From the NCBI GenBank assembly GCA_021129445.1, contig JAJOLG010000024.1, positions 4,979 to 13,157 of the forward strand: 8,179 nt of DNA. The letters run 5' to 3'. Positions 1-5,707 of this stretch are shown here, piece after piece. This DNA comes from Candidatus Altimarinota bacterium. Its GTDB lineage: Bacteria; Patescibacteriota; Gracilibacteria; GCA-2401425; JAJOLG01. The notes below the pieces were generated by a model, which saw only the letters and a list, made by a program, of their open reading frames with translations, was not told the origin of the DNA and did no database searches. The position numbers and the translations under genes are program-made. The first letter of the stretch is position 1. Each line of letters begins with the position of its first letter.

Positions 1-186
1 AAATATAATTTAATCATTGAAATAGATTGACCTCATCATGAAGAGTGAAAAAGAAAGTGGAATGATAAAATTAGAGATGAATATTTTTTACAAAAATGAT
101 TTCAAACTGTCAGACTGAAAGACAAAAAAGATATAAATAAAGCTGTTGATACAATAGATCAGTATATTTATAATAATAAAAATTAA
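1..186 (+). CDS. DUF559/Vsr-like endonuclease-domain protein, C-terminal part
   Basis: The gene is cut by the window edge, so only the last 61 residues are visible, ending at TAA 184-186. With TGA read as Gly the frame gives an IEIDG-PHHE segment, then K-x-x-W-N-D-K-I-R-D-E-Y-F-L-Q-K-G-F-Q-T-V-R-L, and a short helical end. That pattern (acidic residue in a strand, Asp-Gly, His, then D..R..YL...G..V.R) is the C-terminal half of the DUF559 family. This family is related to very-short-patch-repair (Vsr) and restriction-type nucleases of the PD-(D/E)XK fold. The Gly of IEIDG, the Gly of the QKGF turn and the Gly after EE are all TGA codons. Substrate and biological role cannot be read from this fragment. 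Such proteins are often small stand-alone ORFs of about 110-130 residues, so roughly half may be missing. Family assignment is by motif recognition only. Confidence 0.72.
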
Positions 187-191
187 ACAAT

Positions 192-219
192 TTGACAAAA
201 ATTTTTTCAAAATTATTTT
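192..219 (+). promoter_or_regulatory. candidate sigma70-like promoter for the PBP gene
   Basis: A perfect TTGACA lies at 192-197, followed after 16 bases by TATTTT (214-219), a 4 of 6 match to the -10 consensus. It is in the spacer upstream of the penicillin-binding protein and would start transcription only some 15 bases before the GTG at 242. The spacer is almost pure A/T, so the -10 match is weak evidence, and the site overlaps the hairpin at 201-230. Confidence 0.25.
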
Positions 220-230
220 TTTGAAAAAAT
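201..230 (+). terminator. AT-rich perfect hairpin, possible terminator of the DUF559 gene
   Basis: Positions 201-212 (attttttcaaaa) and 219-230 (ttttgaaaaaat) are a perfect 12-bp inverted repeat with a 6-base loop, 15 bases after the DUF559 stop codon. The stem has only one C-G pair and is followed by A-rich sequence before a short T run (237-241), so it is a poor classical intrinsic terminator on the plus strand. The symmetric A and T tracts would allow some function on either strand. It may end the DUF559 transcript or simply reflect base composition. Confidence 0.35.
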
Positions 231-241
231 AAAAAATTTTT

Positions 242-2812
242 GTGATTAGAAGACAAAAAAATTTAAATAAATTTCGTGTAAGTTGAAAAATTTCTGAATT
301 ATGAGGAAATTTTTTTGGTAGGAAGAAAAAAAGATGAATAGTTTACCAAGTTTGACATATTTCTGCGAATCCGCATTTGAGGATAAAATTTTTGTTATTT
401 TTTATTTTAATAATTTTTTGAGCAATTATTTCAAGATTGTTTTTTTTACAGGTTATAAAATGAGATTATTATTCAGAACTTGCTTTTGAACAGCAGTATT
501 CAAGGATTGAGATTCCAGCAAGAAGGTGAGAAATTTTTGCAAGGAATTCAAAAACTGGTGAAAAACAAAAACTTGCAACAAATATTTCGCTTGATTTGGC
601 ATATGTTGATCCAAATTATATTCGCAATAAAGAGCAATTAGCAAAAGATTTAGCTGAAATTTTATTTACGGAAGAGGATTACAAAAATTGTAAAAATAAT
701 ATTCACGCTTGTCCAAGGTGATCGACTGTAAAATTTGATGATAAAATTACAATTCAGCCAAAACCAATTTTGACAAAAACTTGATGAATTGCAGAAAAAA
801 TTGAAGATACTCGTTCAATGGAGGAGTTGAAAAGAGATTATGCAGATGATATTTTGAGAAAAATTTCTAAAAAATATATTGATTATTTACCTTTAAAATA
901 TTGAGCAAGTGATGAAGAAGTACAAAAAATTAAGCAATTGTGAATTTCTTGAATTGATGTTTTGAAAAATTGAAACATTATTTATATTAATCCAACTCAA
1001 GTAAATCAAGAAAAAATTTCAATTTATGCAAAAAAATTGCAAAAAATTTTTCCAGAAAAAAAACTTTCTCAGTTGAAAATGTTTTTAACAAAAAGAAAAG
1101 TTCGATATGTTCCTTTAAAAAGAAAATTATCCCCGGAAATTTCTGAAAAAATTCGTGAGTTAAAAAAGAAAAAATATGATGAATGGGTGCAAAATTGAAA
1201 GCCGGAAAAATTTTATGATTACAAGTGAGTTGTGTTGATAAAAGAGCATTGGAGGTATTATCCAGAAAAAGAATTAGCCTCACAGGTTTTGTGATTTGTT
1301 GATAATGAAGGGATTTGAAGGTATTGAATTGAAGAATATTTTAATGAAAAATTATCATGAAAAAATTGAATTATTTTTAATAAAAAAAATGTAAGATGAG
1401 AATTTGTTTTTGTTGATAATAAAAAATTTGCAGAAGTAAAGGATTGAGAATCGATTGTTTTGACGATTGATAAAATTATTCAAAAAAAAGTTGAGGATGA
1501 ATTAAAAAAATGAGTTGAAAAATTTTGAGCAGATAAATGACAAATAATTGTTATGAATCCAAAAAATTGAGAAATTTTAGCAATGGCAAATTATCCAACT
1601 TTTGATCCAAATGATTTTTGAAAAGTTTATAAAATTGAACCAATAAAAAAAGAATGGTGGGTTCCGGAATGAAAAGCTCGGGATTTAAAGCCAAAAGATC
1701 CGGAAAAAGATTGAATAAAAATGTATTACACTTTACCAGTTTTTGTAAAGGATGAAAATTGAAAATTTAAAAGATTTTATCGGAATGATGCAATGAAGGA
1801 AAATGAAGAGATAAAAAAAGCATGGACTCAAAGTTGAATTGTGCTTGAAAGGGTACAAAAATATATGTATAAAAATAAAACAGGTCTTGATGCTTACATA
1901 AATAATACGGTTATGGCAACTTATGAGCCGTGATCGGTATTTAAACCTCTTGTTGTTGCAATGTGATTGAATTCAAAAGAAATTACACCAAATACGACAT
2001 ATGAAGAGTTCTGACCTATTGAAATTGATACTTGAACTGATAGAAAACAATATATTCGTACCGCAGAATGAATTTATCGTTGAATTCAAACAATTACAAA
2101 TGCAATGGAGCATTCTTCAAATATTTGAATGGCTTTTGTTGCGAGAAAATTGTGAGCACAATTGTTTTATTATTATTTAAAAAAATTTAATTTTTGAGAA
2201 AAATATTGAATTGAGCAAAACTGAGAAAGAGCCGGGAGATTGCAATTTTGGAAAAGATGGAATGAAGCAAAATTACTTACAATTTCTTTTTGACAATGAA
2301 TTTCAGTTACACCTCTTCAAATTGTTGCTGCATGGTCAGCAATGATAAATTGATGATATTTATTGAAACCAACCTTAGTGAAAGAAATTTTAGATTTTAA
2401 TTGAAAATTGATTTACGAGCATAAAAAAGATATTATTGATAGAGTTATAAAGCCTGAATCTAGTGCAAAATCAATTTGAATTTTAGTTTCTTCTGTTGAA
2501 AATTGAGTTGCAAAGCCGTGATGAGTAAAATGATACAAAGTTTGATGAAAAACATGAACGGCTCAAATGTCTTGTTCTGATAAACATAGATGTCAAATTT
2601 GAACCTATGAAGAAAAAAAAGAGTGAAATTTTATCACATCTTATGCCTGATTTTGACCAGCAGAAAATCCAAAATTTTTGATTTTGGTAAAATATGATAG
2701 ACCAAGGGTTTGAGTTTACACTTATTGATCAAACACAGCTGCTTTGACTTTTCACGAGATTGCAAAATTTTTATTTGATTATTATGGGATTAAAAAAAGT
2801 GAAGAAAAATAA
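242..2812 (+). CDS. class B penicillin-binding protein (FtsI/PBP2-type transpeptidase)
   Basis: Peptidoglycan D,D-transpeptidase that cross-links stem peptides outside the membrane and probably works with a SEDS glycosyltransferase in division or elongation. Residue numbers assume GTG 242. A basic cytoplasmic tail is followed by one membrane span at about 49-71 and then the pedestal/dimerisation motif (ARRGEIFAR, about 93-101). A YPEKELASQVLGFV segment and a G-R-Y-G-I-E-E-Y segment, typical of class B PBPs, come next. The transpeptidase has all three motifs: S565-V-F-K (after YEPG), S625-S-N, and K770-T-G. The Gly before Ser565 and the Gly of KTG are TGA codons. At 856 residues it is longer than the usual 550-700, partly through an insertion between DPNDF (455) and Ser565. 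A Cys pair (778, 784) follows KTG. The start is uncertain: no in-frame ATG precedes the membrane span, the frame opens after TAA 230-232, and TTG 377 is the main alternative. FtsI versus PBP2 cannot be decided, so no symbol is given. gatB follows 64 bases downstream on the same strand. Confidence 0.93.
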
Positions 2813-2876
2813 AAAAATTTTTGATAAGTTAGAAAAAATTTTTTAGGATGTGGAAAAATATTTAAAAAAATAAATT

Positions 2877-4319
2877 ATGGCACAAAAATATGAATTAGTA
2901 GTTGGTTTAGAGGTTCATGCGAGAATTAAAACAAAATCAAAATTATGGTGCTCTTGTGATGCTTATTGATTTTGAAAAAATCCAAATGAAAATACTTGTG
3001 AAGTTTGTATGTGATTTCCATGAGCTTTACCTGTTTTAAATGAAGATGCTGTTAATTTAGCATTAAAAACATGAAAAGCATTAAATTGTGATATTCCAAA
3101 TTTTTCAAAATTTGATAGAAAATCATATTTTTATCCAGATTTACCAACTTGATTTCAAACAACTCAATTTGACGAACCTGTTTGTAAAAAAGGGTTTTTG
3201 GAGGTTTATGTTGAAAATAGGGAGTGAAAAAAAGAAAAGAAAAAATTTTGAATCGATAGAATTCATATTGAAAATGATGCATGAAAACTTTCTCATACTT
3301 CAAATTGAACAGAAGTTGATTTAAATCGTGCATGATGCCCTTTAATGGAAATTGTGACAGAGCCAGATTTTAGGTCAATTGCTGATGTTAAAGCATTTTT
3401 ACAAGAAATGCAAAAAGTTTTGAGAGCGGCTTGATCGTCAGATGCAGATATGGAAAAAGGGCAACTGAGAGCTGATGTTAATATTTCTCTTCGTCCATTT
3501 TGACAAAAAGAATTTTGAATTAGGGCGGAATTGAAAAATATGAATTCATTTTCTGAAATTGAAAAAGCATTAAAATATGAATATAAAAGACAAGCGATTT
3601 TGCTTGATTCTTGAAAAGAAGTTGTGCAGGAAACAAGATGATGGGATGCTGTAAAATGAGAATCTACTGGGCAAAGGTGAAAATGATGAGCTGCGGATTA
3701 CAGATATTTTCCAGAACCAGATTTGCCAACAATTTTGCTTTCTGATGAAAAAATTGCTTCTGTTAAAAAATGTGATTTGCCAACTGAAAAATATGAAAAA
3801 TATCAATCTGAGTTTTGAATTAAAGAAATTGATGCTTTTATTTTATCTTCAGATGTTGAATTGTCGCAATTTTTTGAAGAAACTGCAAAAATTTCATGAG
3901 ATTCAAAAAAATCTGCATCATGGATTTTATCAGAATTTATCAAGTTTTTAAAAGAAGATTTAATAAAAATTTCAGAATCAAAAGTAAAACCTGAACATAT
4001 TTGAAATTTGATAAAATTTATAAATAACTGAGAAATTTCTTGAAAAATTGGGAAAGAGGTTTTTGAGGAAGTTTATAAAACTTGAAAAAATCCTGAGGAT
4101 ATTATTGAGGAAAAATGATTAAAACAAAATTCAAACGAGGACGAATTGAGAGAAATTTGTCAAAAAATTTTAGATGATAATTCAGATTTAGTTGAAAAAT
4201 ATCATTGATGAAGAGATAATTTGTTTTGAAGTTTTGTTGGGCAGACGATGAAGGCTACTCAGTGAAAGGCGAATCCTGGGATTGTGAATAAGATTTTGAA
4301 GGAGTTATTATCTAAATAA
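2877..4319 (+). CDS. gatB: Asp-tRNA(Asn)/Glu-tRNA(Gln) amidotransferase subunit B
   Basis: GatB is the kinase/amidotransferase subunit of GatCAB. It activates the misacylated Glu-tRNA(Gln) or Asp-tRNA(Asn) and accepts ammonia delivered from GatA to make Gln-tRNA or Asn-tRNA. The 480-residue product has normal family length. It opens with MAQKYELVVGLEVHARIKTK. A Cys quartet follows (C25, C27, C41, C44), matching the family's zinc site. Other family signatures are YFYPDLPTGFQTTQF, RIHIENDAGK, LMEIVTEPD, MEKGQLRADVN (from residue 192), AELKNMNSF, ETRGWD and DYRYFPEPDLP (from residue 274). The C-terminal YqeY-like tail ends in GQTMKATQGKANPG (from residue 455), which binds the tRNA elbow in known structures. 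More than 30 glycines are TGA, including those of CMGFPGALP and NDAGK. ATG 2877 is the only sensible start, although no strong Shine-Dalgarno is visible. gatA and gatC are not in the window, so the subunits are encoded apart or further away. It could share a transcript with the PBP gene. Confidence 0.97.
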
Positions 4320-4323
4320 AAAA

Positions 4324-4419
4324 ATGCAAATAATTGATATTTCAGATTATGAAAAAAAGGTTTTAGATTTAAAAAAACAAATCGACAATTTTAAACCTTT
4401 TTCTTCAAAACAATTATAA
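4324..4419 (+). CDS. 31-residue ORF, possible decayed N-terminus of a Fic-family protein
   Basis: A short ORF begins four bases after the gatB stop codon and ends at TAA 4417. Its product (MQIIDISDYEKKVLDLKKQI, then DNFKPFSSKQL) is a helical, charged segment. It resembles the extreme N-terminus of Fic/DOC proteins, where a helix followed by a K-P-x-S-x-x-x-L turn precedes the S-N-x-I-E-G-N inhibitory helix. Reading on through the TAA at 4417 and a second at 4438 gives NFKKFL, then IFFISNEGKLQG, then a stop at 4492. That is reminiscent of the SN-IEGN-KL region, and it suggests the remnant of a gene whose AMP-transferase core (HPFxxGNGR) is gone. Similarity is weak and short. A real small protein, or a chance ORF in AT-rich DNA, is also possible. 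Confidence 0.35.
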   Translation: MQIIDISDYEKKVLDLKKQIDNFKPFSSKQL

Positions 4420-4502
4420 AACTTTAAAAAATTTTTATAAATATTTTTTATTTCAAATGAATGAAAATTACAAGGATTATTTAAGATTCTTTAAAGGTTA
4501 GT

Positions 4503-5651
4503 TTAATCAAAAATCTCTTCAAGAAACTCTCAAAATTCCATCATTCATTCATCGTTCAATCTCAAAAATTTTTCTCATTTTGAGGAAGATTTTTTTTCAA
4601 TAAATTTTGATTTTAAAATTTTGTTCAAAATTTTATCTCAAAAATTTTTTTCTCAACTTAAAATTTTCTCAATTTCTTCAATTTTTTTCCATCTTGTCAG
4701 ATGAAAAATTTTTTGTAAATCTAAAAAAAATTTTTCCATTCAAACAATTTTTTCTATTTCTTGAAATTTATTTTTATTTCAATTTAATTCGAGATATTTT
4801 TTTAAATTTTTTGTATTCACAAAAACATTTTCTCAATCTGATCAAACCGCAGAAAGTCAGAATCAATAATATTTTTCTCACTCCCAAAAATTTTTATTAT
4901 GCCAATTAAAATTTTTTTCTTCTCAAAAATTTTTTTTTCAATCATTTGATTTTTTACAAAAATTATAAATTTCATACTGAAAAAAATTTTCTTCTTCTAA
5001 AAAATTTTTTATTTGAAAATAAAATTTTTTAACAGTTTCAAAATCAAGTCATTTTTCTTTTTTTCATTCAATTTTGGAATTTTTTTTGTAGTCGAGTGCA
5101 TAATATGAAATGTGTTGAAGTTTGAGTTTTTTGATTATTTCAAGGTCTTTTTGTAAGTCTTTTTCAGTTTGATTCGGTATTCAAAAAATTAAATCTATTG
5201 ATAAATTTGGGAAAAAATTTTTTGCTCTTGTGATGATTTTTTCTGCTTCATAATTTTTTCTCTCAAAAAAATCAAAAAATTTTTCTTGAAAACTTTGAAT
5301 TCAAATTGAAATTTTTGTGATTCAGATTTTTTTCAATTCTTGAAGTTTTTTTTCCGATAAATCTTCTGGATTTGATTCCAAAAGTATTTCAACAAAATTT
5401 TTTTGCTGTGGAAATAATTTTAAAATTTCTCAAATGAAATCTGCATCAATAGCAGAAGGTGTTCATCATCAAAAATAAATCGTTTTGATTTCTTGATTTT
5501 TTTTATCTTCAAAATATTTTTTGATTTCGGTTTTTAAAACTTCAAAATATTTTTTGTGAATTTCATTGTTTCAATTTTGAATAGTTGAAAAATTGCAATA
5601 CGAGCATTTTTGCCTGCAAAATGGAATGTGAATGTAAAAATTTTTTATCAT
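4503..5651 (-). CDS. hemW: HemW/HemN-like radical SAM protein
   Basis: Radical S-adenosylmethionine protein of the coproporphyrinogen-III-oxidase-like family. It has 382 residues, matching HemW (about 370-400) rather than the longer true HemN (about 450). It starts MIKNFYIHIPFCRQKCSYC, giving the [4Fe-4S] cluster motif CxxxCxxC at C12, C16 and C19, followed by Asn-Phe as in HemW. The SAM-binding GGGTP is at 61-65, and all three glycines are TGA (plus positions 5463-5471). Further family marks are ESNPEDLSE, ISIGIQSF (Q119), SIDLIFGIPNQTEKD, HISYYAL, QYEIYNF (225-231) and WHNKNFWEGEKYYGFG. HemW in other bacteria is a heme-binding chaperone. Its role in an organism that probably lacks heme synthesis is unclear, so the symbol reflects family rather than proven function. 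The C-terminus is rich in Lys, Glu and Phe. ATG 5651 is the natural start but directly follows a U-tract (plus 5654-5661) rather than a Shine-Dalgarno. The stop, TAA, converges with the gatB side. Confidence 0.9.
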
Positions 5652-5653
5652 TT

Positions 5654-5692
5654 AAAAAAAACATTAAATTTTTTACAATTTAATGCTTTTTT
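5654..5692 (-). terminator. hairpin with U-tract between the PKD protein gene and hemW
   Basis: Positions 5662-5670 (cattaaatt) and 5677-5685 (aatttaatg) form a perfect 9-bp stem with a 6-base loop. On the minus strand the stem is followed at once by eight T residues (plus A run 5654-5661), the classical intrinsic terminator layout, placed just after the PKD protein stop codon (5708-5710). The plus-strand side also has a T-rich tail (5687-5700), so it could act in both directions. The stem is AT-rich and therefore only moderately stable. The U-tract ends two bases before the hemW ATG, so it also lies in the hemW initiation region. Confidence 0.6.
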
Positions 5693-5707
5693 ATTTTTTT
5701 GGCAATT

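Noticed and set aside
334-486. ATG 334 with a good upstream AGGAAG as the start of a separate protein
   Set aside because: The frame gives an unrecognisable product and overlaps the PBP membrane span and pedestal region in a different frame; probably chance.
987-1283. 98-codon minus-strand ORF under the standard code
   Set aside because: It is antisense to the PBP gene; the Phe/Leu-rich product mirrors Lys/Glu codons of the real frame.
2813-2876. Terminator or promoter between the PBP gene and gatB
   Set aside because: Only A/T tracts such as repeated aaaaaatttttt are present; no convincing stem followed by a T run and no paired -35/-10 was found.
3088-3324. Plus-strand 78-codon ORF within gatB in another frame
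   Set aside because: The gatB frame here carries conserved family motifs (YFYPDLPTG, RIHIENDAGK); the alternative product is unrecognisable.
4607-4909. 100-codon plus-strand ORF rich in Phe and Leu, membrane-like in composition
   Set aside because: It is the complement of the Lys/Glu/Asn-rich C-terminal part of HemW, which continues in frame through this stretch to TAA at 4503.
4951-4961. Apparent frameshift or early stop in hemW near the NFCKK segment
   Set aside because: Recounting the run of T residues shows the frame is continuous: the codons read Phe-Cys-Lys-Lys, and the downstream WHNKNFWEGEKYYGFG is in the same frame as the start.
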